Made by a program: the position numbers and the translations under genes
Virus record (IMG/VR): IMGVR_UViG_3300032284_002637
Span: 1 to 31,546 of that record
DNA from: a virus
DNA length: 31,546 bases
Strand: one strand, 5' to 3'
In this document: piece by piece, positions 17,101-24,700 of the stretch
Numbering within the stretch: the first letter of the stretch is position 1
Layout: every line of letters begins with the position of its first letter
The notes under the pieces: generated by a model
Seen by the model: only the letters and a program-made list of their open reading frames with translations
Told to the model about the DNA's origin: nothing
Databases searched by the model: none

Positions 17101-17163
17101 AGAAGGAGTGTTGGATTACGTAATACTGGAGCTCTTAAAAAAGATCAACTTCCTGATTTGTAA
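5182..17163 (+). CDS. Giant gp7-like baseplate wedge structural protein
   Basis: An uninterrupted 3993-aa chain, almost four times T4 gp7 (1032 aa), in the gp7 slot between gp6 and gp8. The N-terminal ~300 residues (MFEPSFEKRVKINQIIENQV; QAKGIEESFRILFNVLYDD) are helical and likely the wedge-binding part. The rest is beta-rich and built from recurring units: 'IDDE...YTG' near residues 74-127, 1557-1603 and 3075-3152; 'HGF-x-TGD' near 611, 847, 970, 1662, 1767, 1829 and 2950; Gly-x-Gly-Tyr near 751, 946, 1083, 1164, 2137, 3335, 3377 and 3747; 'NGV-x-Q-x-P' near 3183-3270 and 3538-3587. A YHYH-like domain lies at about 1233-1353. The C-terminus ends SVGLRNTGALKKDQLPDL. It is a virion protein of the baseplate periphery by context; equating it with gp7 rests on position and the N-terminus. 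Confidence 0.85.
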   Translation: MSMFEPSFEKRVKINQIIENQVPEFLLSESPKVVDFLKQYYISQEYQGGPVDLVENLDQYIKLDNLTPEVITGYTSLTSDISSTDTVIYVQSTKGFPSEYGLLKIDDEIITYTGISTNSFTGCIRGFSGVTGYENVVGSGLSIGNERQLIFSSSSSSNHTNNSTVNNLSSLFLKEFYKKLKYYLTPGLEDNNFTTGLNVSNFIKEARSFYQAKGIEESFRILFNVLYDDNATVLNLDSRLIKPSSASYIRRLVLMTELISGQNPLNLVGQTINQSTDSVTQASVSNIEAVTREGKLYYKISLFIGYDDRSLIDGKFDISGKTKALENVSVGSSIISVDSTIGFGQTGTLISGYNQINYTSKTINQFFGCSGIIVPISQTDDIKSTEVIYGYENGDTSKKVELRITGVLSNFVPISDISLADEGEIISIRSIGESIKNPESNKTYKEIFANSWVYNTSSRYQVSDINGSTFTLLSKIDKSSLKVGDYVDILERNSNNIVISGAQVDSLLGNNQIRLNTFSTFTPVYGLYYDIRRKIKKATSSPTAAQLQFGNNALISDVLNVYSDFDSYGYVASNSLPDYPIYSNITKAIIPDASGFALQGYDSISKQYSVLSFDVPNVPFITGDRVVYEASNINIPGLVSGQVYYVQIVDNYPNQIRLYSSKSLLYTSYYEQFNPLPTGSGSHTFILEKHRKELIGTNPILRKFPFPQNISNTETDKKNLGGVGILVNGVEIINPESDDRVYYGPLSNFTVLNSGQGYDVINPPTIQISAPDSGTTAQVIPVVSGIVSSVFVDPQDFDVQDVLSVTLTGGNGSGCILEPVMGERYREVLFDSRQLLFGGGIDIDQETISFQTPHKFQSGETIIYDQNGNYPLQISSYRDSNNPTGTLVSGSSYVAKVINPITIQLYNTISDYNSGINTIGIATNTYSGIQKFRTISKNTLRSIKVLNPGSGYQYRHLYVPPSGISTQYSTVSFTNHGFNSGDLIQYYSTGNTISGISTFNQYYVIKVDNNSFKLADAGIGASITSNYSRNKTVIFGSTGSGFNVFKYPDISVSVNVAYGTTIAGNFVITPVVTGQIIDAYMYDPGSGYGSNSLNLERKPLVTLSNGKDAQLKPIVSGGKISYVEVLSKGSHYNSPPDLEVTGSGSGAILRAVVQNGQLVSVVVINSGIGYSSSDTSVKVNVRGHGALFDVNIRSLALNNQYRYNQEFFLEKGDHLTYNILGYSEDLGKNVFSDYGNSHSPIIGWAYDGNPIYGPYGYSDAKDNTSPIKILKSGYSLSPGKINSRPSTSVFAPGFFIDDYQFDNMGDLDICNGRFCKTPDFPNGVYAYFVGVSTSPITNKLEPQYPYFIGDYYRSPFIMENILLDQTFDFNNSNLTRNTLPYKVRDLYAGNDFITESYGITNQLSTIESITKGSVETLEIIDGGENYQVGDYTIFNNVGTNGGGLNAVVSSVSGKTINQINTSLQRYTNSIFIWNGNDSITVYQPFYNTFNNNDAVRISGLTSSITGLTGTFNVGIVSSQVQLLKAMPANPYGGNPYTGNFTNGGVTADIYVSGIPNTISIGSSLLVDNEVLTVLNIFPEGSCLRVKRHIISVGHSIGSTVNVLPNRFTINVQTPQFDSKINDMVYFNALQSVGMGTTPGISISSVYTTGDTSVNISIPTQTIYLPNHPFKTGQKVTISKNPAADSIIVGNTADVGSTFYLPDTFSAISTAYVINKSKDYIGLATQVGLTTNTNGLFFFSAGVNDAQYLISSNFNQVKGTADRIVANVITNSSHGLHNGDTIFLEVKPNGLVGIGSTNSVVIAYNQDFAKLLVGPVGFDSSQISVSTDSINIPSHGFETGDKVLYTSNDQIAAGLNTGVYFAYKVDSDNISLSETLFDVTSKYPSFSNIVGVGGSHHQLAKINPRIDVIKDNSIVFNLSDPSLVGSKLKIFYDSGFNKEFLSTEETSSFNVIRQGSPGIDSGAKLVVNYSEAFPSKLFYALERSGYISTSDTEVINGSEIIFTNSSYTDSYPVFGIGTNTFNIALNKVPESLNHSQYDCNVLRYSTPSTNVVGPVNSLRILSNGANYKKLPTLEKINSINGKNANIAPYSNSIGRIKNVRVLDIGYEYSSDKTLKPEAFISPIVSLDNSDTIANISILYGGAEYISPPSLILYNPVANTVVDTTSLTATVQNSNVSSVNILGPIYGLQSTTHRVIAVDNSNGVGISSMVGSSSGIVTCTLLTPLVGFHTSIFNIGDQIFVEGVQKISSDGTGYNSSDYGYQFLTVTAFQNTNPAQLEYSLAGLTTNPGIAKTYQSGYATIVNKNFYPVFSVDQERSLFAVGEQLYTNLGSGFIVNDVYITKSRPDYIKIKGSYDLSIGEVIKGKTSGVIATVKNISENKGLFLVDYGSRQDIGWSDSTGKLDEDYQVTPDNDYYQNLSYSVKSTIEYDTFVDPVKRLLHPTGLKGFADTQVFSRVSSASTYQSKTEDVIILDVYNQKRIDNINNFDLDLDYDTLFGENKSKYLIFKNKKLANYALCKTNRVLTIDDISGKFSNIGNFLPYVDISPINDNFQKYLVQITNLDTFDTQISEVVVIDTQADVFTFEKETLYTTPGVLGDISAQIDEFSNKTLRFTPADIYNSDYDIKVLNLNFNTDLAGIGTYSIGSVDLSGNNVIVASGAASTIFSKSLTSFNGLFSNIEIFDTIQRTIEYAEVTLGYDGSNVYLSEYYFDSIAQSYSTQYVGFFTSFVDPVSNTVSLQFYNDKNNPMLVRCNNVGFGTTSVGIGTYRYLIPGQSSGTERTIRLENTYGSGSSPITVCNLNINLDSSVKSLVRVSSGNTSAMHQVLMTQNRSDVFVVQYPFVSIGSTSGIGTFGGNISGDNVTLLFYPDPIFNNTKVQSYNEILYTQNDYDNSPAPLQYGTVNQTLLLAPYNGFNGTRANKVDFDLRHNGDYIYKKVFNPSDATQLNPVTGIFSIPNHFFSTGEQLTYLPVSTFAGVGATAVGIGSTLSYLGIVTNRLPDTVYPIVIDADHFKISTRQEYATAGIFVTFTSYGQGNAHEFQMQKVLERSVISLDGIVQQPITYTPITQTLFNNGGSIGAAVTTFSLSGISTIQPRDVLKIDDEYMKVISVGFGTTSVGPITNLGSYNLVSVKRGSIGSSATSHTDGKTARVYRGSFNIVGSRIYFLDAPVGNTRSVRDNSNLPYVIDVFNGRTFLRSDYSTDILFDDISDQFTGIGKTFTLKSQGQNVSGLTLGNGILFINGVFQTPSTLNNLGNNYTFTSSAGISSVVFTGITSANGQLVQSTFDVNQNQVPRGGLVVSLGSTPGLGYAPLVGASVTAVLNPSTGSIVSVGFGTTDILGSGYRGVVSIGITQYSGHTGTDAVITATVGAGGTLAFNIINGGTGYTNPVIQIPNPIYENLPIIGVSRLGIGATTDTGYNTLITVDVGGSNTTGIGSTLFQVSSFAISRPGYGFKVGDVFKPVGLVTAKGLSAPISEFQLTVTQVFNDYFSAWQFGEMDHFDSIKPFQDGHRVRFPLYYNSSLISFEVDPNDPVSAKIDLNAVLVIFVNGVLQVPGTSYQFDGGTSFVFTQPPDPSDDIQVFFYLGTRGVDILTVNVPETVKIGDTVSVYKNPNYPSTQSQTNGRVVMNIPNSDSIETDIYVGLGVDPYNYKPIEWQKQKVDTAIKGDIVYKTRDSLESSVYPTAKIIKDITPSSTSIFVDDAQFFRYESNNFAFNYATFDALMVPGLNPVGAAFSATVGINSSISSISILNPGSGYSGSSVNLAISNPKSIGVGIGTTATATANIISGSIVGVNTTNYGFGYDINHPPYVIAPIPAYNTEKVTLINNVQGFSGIITGITTTTGTGGNPRAIRFFFRANAATASDLSVGYPICIVDTKVGSGVTSIDSSDSSVVGIGTSFLDNIYYVHSISNLGPNAQIVCNVRSDSPILGINTSGTDLGRLSWGRLYNFTRSTSPISLTVSGLTVDSGLTTFPSIQRRSVGLRNTGALKKDQLPDL
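8880..9240 (+). other. YHYH-like domain within the giant baseplate protein
   Basis: Residues about 1233-1353 of the gp7-like protein contain, in order, IIGWAYDGNPIYGPYGYSD, then DLDICNGRFCKTPDFPNG, then VYAYFVGVS and finally YPYFIGDYY. This order of DGNPIYGPYGY, LDxCNGR, a Tyr-rich YAYF and PYFIG matches the layout of the YHYH domain found in secreted bacterial proteins, with YAYF in place of the name-giving YHYH. Two Cys lie in the CNGRFC segment. The domain's biochemical role is not established. Confidence 0.6.
14497..14516 (+). repeat. Exact 20-bp repeat, copy 1
   Basis: TCTGTTGGATTTGGAACTAC occurs here and again at 15160-15179, in the same reading frame of the giant gene, encoding SVGFGTT. 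A diverged third copy encodes NVGFGTTSVG near 13434. The DNA-level identity suggests recent duplication or gene conversion within the repeat-rich region. Confidence 0.8.
15160..15179 (+). repeat. Exact 20-bp repeat, copy 2
   Basis: Second exact copy of the 20-bp unit at 14497-14516, 663 bases further on (a multiple of three, so in the same frame). It sits between a strand and a Gly-Ser-Gly-Tyr repeat (ILGSGYRG) of the giant protein. Confidence 0.8.
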
Positions 17164-17183
17164 TCCTATACCCCAAAGACAAG

Positions 17184-17191
17184 TATAAATA
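17184..17191 (+). promoter_or_regulatory. T4-type late promoter before gp8
   Basis: TATAAATA, a perfect late box, lies in the 46-base gap between the giant gene and gp8. A start near 17197 leaves a leader of about 13 bases, too short for a normal Shine-Dalgarno, and none is visible. It gives gp8 and the genes after it expression independent of the 12-kb transcript upstream. Confidence 0.8.
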
Positions 17192-17209
17192 TAGAAAAAA
17201 GATCTCAAA

Positions 17210-18766
17210 ATGTCTGCGCTTGTTACTGATCAGTTTAGAATTTTAAACGCAAGTAATTTTATAGATTCTGTAGAAAATCCAGCAAATTCTTATTATGTTT
17301 TTGTTGGATTAACAAACCCCACTACAGTAGGATTTGCAAGAACTAGTGATTGGGATACAAATCCTCCCGCACCAGTTGATAACTTTTCATATTTAGCACA
17401 TGATGGTGACATCATGATGTTTGGTAAAAAACTTTCTTCAGCAAATGTAAGACGCATTATACGAAGAATTGATTGGGTGAGTGGAACAAAATACGAAATG
17501 TATAGAAATGATTATAGTGTTTTGAATCCAAGTCCACTGACTGCGGCTTACCGACTATATGATGCAAATTATTATGTTATGAACTCCGATTATAGGGTTT
17601 ATATCTGCATTGATAATGGAGCTACAGGTTCGAATCCACTTGGCAACGCCTCTCAAGATCAACCAACATTTACCGATTTAGAACCATCTAGAGCAGGCAA
17701 TAGTGGAGATGGTTATGTTTGGAAATATCTGTTTAGTGTTTCTCCAAGTGATATTATAAAGTTTGATTCTACAGAATATATTACTGTTCCTAATGATTGG
17801 AATACTACAAACGATACGCAAATAACTGCAATTAGAGAAAATGGTAACTCTGATGTCAATGCAAATCAAATAAAAAAAGTTTATATACAAAATGCTGGAG
17901 CAAACTATTCAAATGGTTTGGATCAAGAGGTTAATATTCTTGGTGATGGATCTGGTGCAAAGGTTAGGCTCGATATTACTGGAGGAAAAATAGTTAATAC
18001 AAATGTTTCGTCTGGTGGTCAAGGTTACAGTTACGGTATAGTAGATTTGGGAGGACTTAACTCTAATAGTAGTGGTAATTTTGCAACGCTTGTCCCTATT
18101 ATACCACCATCGAAAGGACATGGATTTAATATATACACTGAGTTGGGTACGGATAGAATTTTAGCCTATGCTAGATTTGACGATTCAACTAAAAACTTCC
18201 CAATAGATGCAAAATTTGCTCAAGTTGGGATTCTTAAGAATCCCACTTCAATTGGATCCACCCAAATATATTATGATGATACCTTTTCTTCATTATATTG
18301 CTTAAAATTAACTTCGTTGCAGGGAACTCCTCAAGTTGGGGAAAAAATATATCAATATGTTACAGGTGGTAGGGCAGTAGGTTATGTTGCATCGTTTGAT
18401 ATTGAAACAAATGTTCTCAAATATTTTAGAGATAGATCATTGTTTTGGAATCAAACTACTTTAGATCAAACCGATTATATTGGAATTTCTACCTCTGGTA
18501 AAATATTTAATTTTGATCCGACATCACCAAATAATGTTGTTGGATCAAGATCGGGATTTTCTGCCGCCATTGACGTGGGTTTTACAGGGATTACCACAAA
18601 TCCAACGGGATCCAAGTTAATTAATCTTGGTGTTAATTTTACTAATGGTGTAGCAGTTCCTCAAATAAATAAAGGATCAGGTGAGATTATTTACATTGAT
18701 AATCGACCATTAATAAACAGAAACTCTCGCCAAAAAGAAGATATTAAAATCGTTCTGGAATTTTAG
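17210..18766 (+). CDS. 8: Baseplate wedge subunit gp8
   Basis: A 518-aa protein, longer than T4 gp8 (334 aa). The N-terminal two fifths carry the conserved core: MSALVTDQFRILNASNFIDS, NSYYVFVG, TSDWD, the tract FGKKLSSANVRRIIRRIDW, YRVYICIDN and GDGYVWKYLFSVSPSD. In T4 gp8 is a dimer that binds gp7 and gp10 in the outer wedge. The extra length comes from a beta-rich part starting near residue 223 with two Gly-Tyr repeats (NAGANYSNG, SSGGQGYSYG) and a 'GE-x-x...G-x-A' unit (VGEKIYQYVTGGRAVGYVAS). These are the same units seen in the flanking giant proteins. It has its own late promoter and ends three bases before the next gene. Confidence 0.9.
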   Translation: MSALVTDQFRILNASNFIDSVENPANSYYVFVGLTNPTTVGFARTSDWDTNPPAPVDNFSYLAHDGDIMMFGKKLSSANVRRIIRRIDWVSGTKYEMYRNDYSVLNPSPLTAAYRLYDANYYVMNSDYRVYICIDNGATGSNPLGNASQDQPTFTDLEPSRAGNSGDGYVWKYLFSVSPSDIIKFDSTEYITVPNDWNTTNDTQITAIRENGNSDVNANQIKKVYIQNAGANYSNGLDQEVNILGDGSGAKVRLDITGGKIVNTNVSSGGQGYSYGIVDLGGLNSNSSGNFATLVPIIPPSKGHGFNIYTELGTDRILAYARFDDSTKNFPIDAKFAQVGILKNPTSIGSTQIYYDDTFSSLYCLKLTSLQGTPQVGEKIYQYVTGGRAVGYVASFDIETNVLKYFRDRSLFWNQTTLDQTDYIGISTSGKIFNFDPTSPNNVVGSRSGFSAAIDVGFTGITTNPTGSKLINLGVNFTNGVAVPQINKGSGEIIYIDNRPLINRNSRQKEDIKIVLEF

Positions 18767-18768
18767 AA

Positions 18769-21700
18769 ATGCCTCAGAAAACTAACTTAAATATAAGCCC
18801 ATATTATGATGATTTTAATCCTCAGGATAATTTCTATAGGGTATTGTTTAAACCTGGATTCCCAGTACAGGCTAGAGAGTTAACTAATCTCCAGTCAATT
18901 CTTCAAAATCAAATAGAATCCTTTGGTAGCCATATTTTTCAAGAAGGCTCCATGGTTATACCTGGAGCAGTTACATTTGATAACAGATATTTTTCAGTAA
19001 AAATAAATCCAGACCATCTTGGAATTGATGTAACAGTTTATCTTCAAAGTTTAGTTGATACTGGAGTTAGACTTAAGGGTCAAAGCTCTGGAGTAGTTGC
19101 AACCATTAAAGGATTTACATTGCCCCCAAATGAGGGAGTAACCGATATAACGATTTATGTAAAATATTTGGATTCTGGGGATGACTTCAAAATATCTCAG
19201 TTTTCTGATGGAGAAATTTTAGTATTACTAGATAATGCAACTTATGGAAATACTACATTGAATGCTGGAGATACAGTATTAACTGTACTATCTCAAAATG
19301 CAACTGCAGTAGGATCTGCAGTTGGTGTGGATCGTGGAGTATATTTTATTCGGGGAACTTTTGTTAATGTTCCCATGTCAAATATTGTATTAGATCCATA
19401 CTCTAATACTCCCACATATAGAGTTGGTTTAAATATTTTAGAGGAAATAATAACTTCAAATGATGAATCTCAACTAAATGATAATGCCAGAGGATTTTCA
19501 AATTATGCTGCTCCAGGCGCTGACCGATTAAAAATCAGCACTACGCTCGTCAAAAAAGCTATAGATGATTACCAAGATACAAATTTTGTAGAGTTACTTA
19601 AAGTTGATGCTGGCGTAGTTAAAAGTGTTCAGAATACTTCAGATTATTCTTTGATTAGGGATTATTTTGCCCAAAGAACTTATGAGGAAACGGGTAACTT
19701 TGCATTAAACTCTTTTAATGTAGATGTTTTAAATTCTCTTAATGATGAAGTTTCATCAAATGGGATTTATATTGACACACAAAAAACAGAACAAGGAAAT
19801 ATACCATCAGATGATTTGATGTGTGTGAGAGTATCTGCAGGTAAAGCTTACGTAAAGGGGTATGATGTCAGTCTCCCTGGATCTAGAGTTGTTGATGTCA
19901 AAAAACCAAGGGATACAAAAACCATTTCTGAGGCATTGGTGCCCTTTGAAATGGGAAATCTCCTAAGAGTTAATAATGTATATGGAACACCTTTACTTGG
20001 TTTAAATAGTTCTAATACAATAAGCCTTTATAGTAAAAGAAGGAATACTTCAAATACAACAAGCGGAACAGGAACTTTAATTGGTAAAGCTAGGGCATAT
20101 ACTTTTCAAGTAACTGATGCAGCATATACTGATCAAACTACTTCATGGGATTTGTATTTGTTTGATATTCAAACATATACAGCACTGACATTATCTTCAT
20201 CATTAGGAGCATCTGATGTACCAGTTAGTAGCTATGTAAGAGGATTAAGTAGTGGGGCAACAGGTTATGTTGCGGTAGCCCCTAACTCAACCTTACTATA
20301 CATAGATCAAACTTCTGGTAATTTCTTATCTGGTGAGCAGATTATTTTTAATGAAAATACACAGTTTTCAAGAACTGTCAAATCAATAACAGTATATAAT
20401 ACTGATGATATAAAATCAGTATTTCAAAACTCACCAGCGTTAGACGCAAACCTGCAATCATGCTTTATTGCAGATACGGTTTTATACAGATCAATACCTA
20501 CAGGATTCAATGCATCTGACCAAATTACAATCACTAGTGGTGGAACTGTAACTTGTCCTGTATCAATTCCCGCAAAATCGTTTTTGACAATTAAACCTGG
20601 TTCTATTATTAGGTATCAAAAACAGGGTTCAAATGTGGAAACCTTTAACGTTGTGAGCTCAGTTTCTGCTGATGGGTTGTCCATGACCCTATCAGCATTA
20701 GATTCTTCGGTATCTAAAATATGCGATGGGACACTTCCTGGAACAACAATATCAACACCGTTTGCGTTGGGTGTTCCAACAGTTTTAAATACGGATAAAG
20801 CATCGTTATATTCACAACTACCCAAAGCAAATATATCAGCTCTTAATTTGGGAGTTTCAAATTTAATAGTTACTTCACAAGTCAAAAATAAAAGTGTCAA
20901 TGGAAGTGGGAGTTTAACAATTACCACAAATGATGTTGGGATTACTAGTTCGTTTTTTGAAGCTTTTAATCCACAAAGATATTCTATATTTTATTCCAAC
21001 GGTACAATTGAACCCCTAAGTTCAGATCAGTTTACATTGGGTCCAAATGCAGGATCTATAACTTTATCTGGATTAACTGCTAGTGCAACTGGAGTATCTG
21101 TTAATGTCACTTTAGCAAAGAATCTAACATCAACAAAAGCCAAGAACTTTGTTAGAAGTAATCAGTTAGCAGTTACATATACTAGTGGCGTTTCAGACCC
21201 AGCTATTAGTGGATTATCAACTAATAGTTATTATGGATTAAGAGTTGAGGATAGAGATATTTCATTAAATGTTCCAGATGTCGTTAATGTTGTTGCAATA
21301 TATCAATCAGTAGATACTAATGCACCAGTATTAGATTCTCTTACATTTCCAACTGGATTGGCATTAAATACAAAAACAATTGTTGGTGAAAAAATAGTTG
21401 GTCAAAATAGTAGAGCAGTAGCTCAGTTAGTTACCCAAATATCATCAAATCAGATTGGCTTTGTTTATTTAAACTCTAAGCAGTTTACTGCAGGTGAAAC
21501 TGTTATTTTTAAAGAATCGAATATTCAAACAAACATTCAAAGTGTCAATGTAGGAAGTTATACTGATCTTACAAGTAACTATACTTTAGATAAGGGTCAG
21601 AAAGATCAGTTTTACGATTATTCTAAGATTGTTAGAAAAGCTGGATCTATATTACCATCAAAACAACTATTAATCATTTATGATTGCTATCAAATAACAA

Positions 21701-24700
21701 CCAATAATAATGGTGATGTATCTACTGTAAACTCATATACTAAGGATAGATTTTCTAAAGATATCCCATTACTTCAAAATGGATCTCTAAGAGCAACTGA
21801 TACTTTAGATTTCAGGCCAGCAGTTTCTAATTTTACATCAAATACATCATCTCCGTTTGATTTTTCAAGTCGTTCCTTTTCATCATCAATAAACTATGTA
21901 ATAACACCTAATGAGGGGTCTTTACTGGGATATAGTTATTATTTACCTAGGGTTGATAAGGTAACCTTAACTAAATTTGGGCAGGTATCCGTTATAGTTG
22001 GCAATTCCGATGATTCACCAAAACCACCTGTCAACGTTGATGATTCAATGGATGTAGCGGATATATATTTACCTCCATATCTGTATAGTCCAACTACTGA
22101 TGTTAAGTTTAAACTATATGATAATAGAAGATATACAATGCGAGATATTGGTGCATTGGATAACAGGATTAAAAACTTAGAAACAGTAACAACACTAAAT
22201 TTATTAGAACTTGATACAAAATCTTTACAAATTCAAGATGCTGATGGCATAAACAGATTTAAAACTGGATTTGTTGCAGATAACTTTAAAAATTCTGATT
22301 TAATTTCCACAACTAATACTGATAATAGATGTGATGTTGATGTTGTGGTAGGTGAGCTGAGTAATGCTGTTGATTTTTGGTCGATTGCCCCACAACTGGC
22401 ATATGATCCATCAGTTAATCTTAGCCAAAATATTTCAGAAGCTAGTGGCACATTCCCATTATTAGATCCTAATACTACAAAAACTGGAGATTTGATTACA
22501 CTCAATTATACTGAAGTTGAATGGATAACACAACCACAAGCATCGGATGTTGAAAATGTAAACCCATTTAATGTTATTGCATATGTTGGTGGAGTTATAT
22601 TAGATCCCGCATCGGATAACTGGATAAGGACGATTTATGTTGACAATTCAAGAACAGAATCTACTGGTGCTCAGTGGGTACAAAGTTCTAATACAACTAC
22701 TGATACTTTTACCCAGGGTAATCAGAATGTTACTCGTAAAACAACTACTTATACCAATACATTAGAGGGTCCATCAAGAGAATTTAACTATGTTGAAAGT
22801 ATAAAAGTCTCAGGGCAAATAGATCCATATATGAGATCTAGAAATGTATATTTTGCAGCTAGTGGGTTAAAGCCATTTACCCAACATTATTACTATATGG
22901 ATAATATAAGTGGTTTGGATATTGTTCCAAAGTTAGTTGAGATTAGCATGATTTCTGGAACTTTCCAAGTTGGTGAAACTGTAGGTGGATTTTTTGGTGG
23001 ACAACAAATTTTGCGTGCTTTGGTTAAAGAACCAAATCATAAAAAGGGTCTGCCCGATGGTACAACTAAGTTGTATAATATCAACCCATATGATAGAAAT
23101 TTAACTCTTGGATCAACATATTCACCAACATCTACTGTTTTGAATATTGGTGTAAATGCTCTGGCTAGTGATATGGAGCATTTCCAAGGTTTAGTAACTC
23201 CTGGAATGACGCTAAGTGGACAGACAAGTGGAGCAGTAGCGACAGTTACTAATGTTCGATTGATTACCGATAATTATGGAGATTTGATCGGTGCGTTTTT
23301 CATTAGAGATCCAAATACAAATCCACCGATTAAAATTAACTCAGGACAAAGAACATTCAAATTAACGGCGGCTCCCCCTGGTATTACACCACTTCCAGGT
23401 AGTACAACCTACGCAAGTAATGCTAGTACCACATATAGTGGAAGTGGTACAATATTAACACAAAATACAACCACAGTTAATGTAAGAAATCCACCCCCAC
23501 CACCAGATAAGGCACCAACGGTTACTGAAACTCGTGTAGATATTCCTCAACCAACACCTGCACCTGCACCTGCACCCCCACCATCTAATAATGGTGGTGA
23601 TCATGATAAAGATCCTCTCGCACAAACTTTTAAGGTTGATGGGACTGGGGCATTTTTAACTGGAGTAGATGTATATTTTGGCAATAAGGATCCAAATCAG
23701 AGATTATTTGTGGAAGTTAGGACGGTAGAGTTAGGAACTCCTACCACACAGCTAGTTCAAGATTATGCAAGGGCGGTTCTTGATCCAAATGATATTCAAA
23801 TATCTAGTGATGCTTCAGTACCAACTCACATTAAATTCCCATCTCCAATCTATCTTGAATCAGCTAAAACATATGCTTTAGTATTTTTGGCACCAACTTC
23901 GGATATGTTTGAGATGTGGGTTGCCACTATGGGACAACCTACGGTTCAAACCGCAAATCTACCAGACGTTCAAAACGTTATCATATCTAAGCAATATAAT
24001 GGTGGTAGCTTATTTAAATCCCAAAATGGTGAAATTTGGACTCCAAGTCAATATCAAGATTTGACGTTTAAACTGTATAAAGCTAAGTTTGTTTCTTCAG
24101 GAGATGCTGTTTTTTATAATACAAGAGTAGCTGCTGGAAACATTAATGTCCCAAATCTTCAGGCTAATGCAATTAGGACTTACCCTAGAAAGTTAAAAGT
24201 TCCAGTTCAAAATGTTTCAGCTGCTTGGTCAAAATTAGTTCCAGGAACTAAAGTTGGGCAAGGATCTATAAATCAAACAGGAATAACTGGCATTATTGAG
24301 AAGATTGGTGGTAGTATTAATGCTGTTGGAATCACAACTGGTGGAAATGGTTTTATTCCTTCGCAAGTATATTCGAATGTACCATTATATTCTATATCTG
24401 GATTAGGTCAAAATGCAACTGCTACAGTTACGACTTCTGCATCTGGAACGGTACAAACAGTATCAATAGCTAATACTGGAACTGGATATGTTGTTGGTGA
24501 TTCTTTAGGTATTACAACTTCTGCAGTTGTTAAGGGGTATGGTGCTGTACTTTCGGTATCTTCCGTTTATGGCACTGACACTCTGTATTTAACTAATGTT
24601 CAGGGTGATTCATTCAATTTAAATCAGCCATTAGTATATTATAATGGAAATACGAGAGTTTCTTCAGGTACAACTATCAGTGCAGATTCTTCACTTATAA

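Noticed and set aside
5182-17163. AT-rich promoter-like boxes inside the giant gene
   Set aside because: Chance matches are frequent in 12 kb of AT-rich coding DNA and none precedes a credible start.
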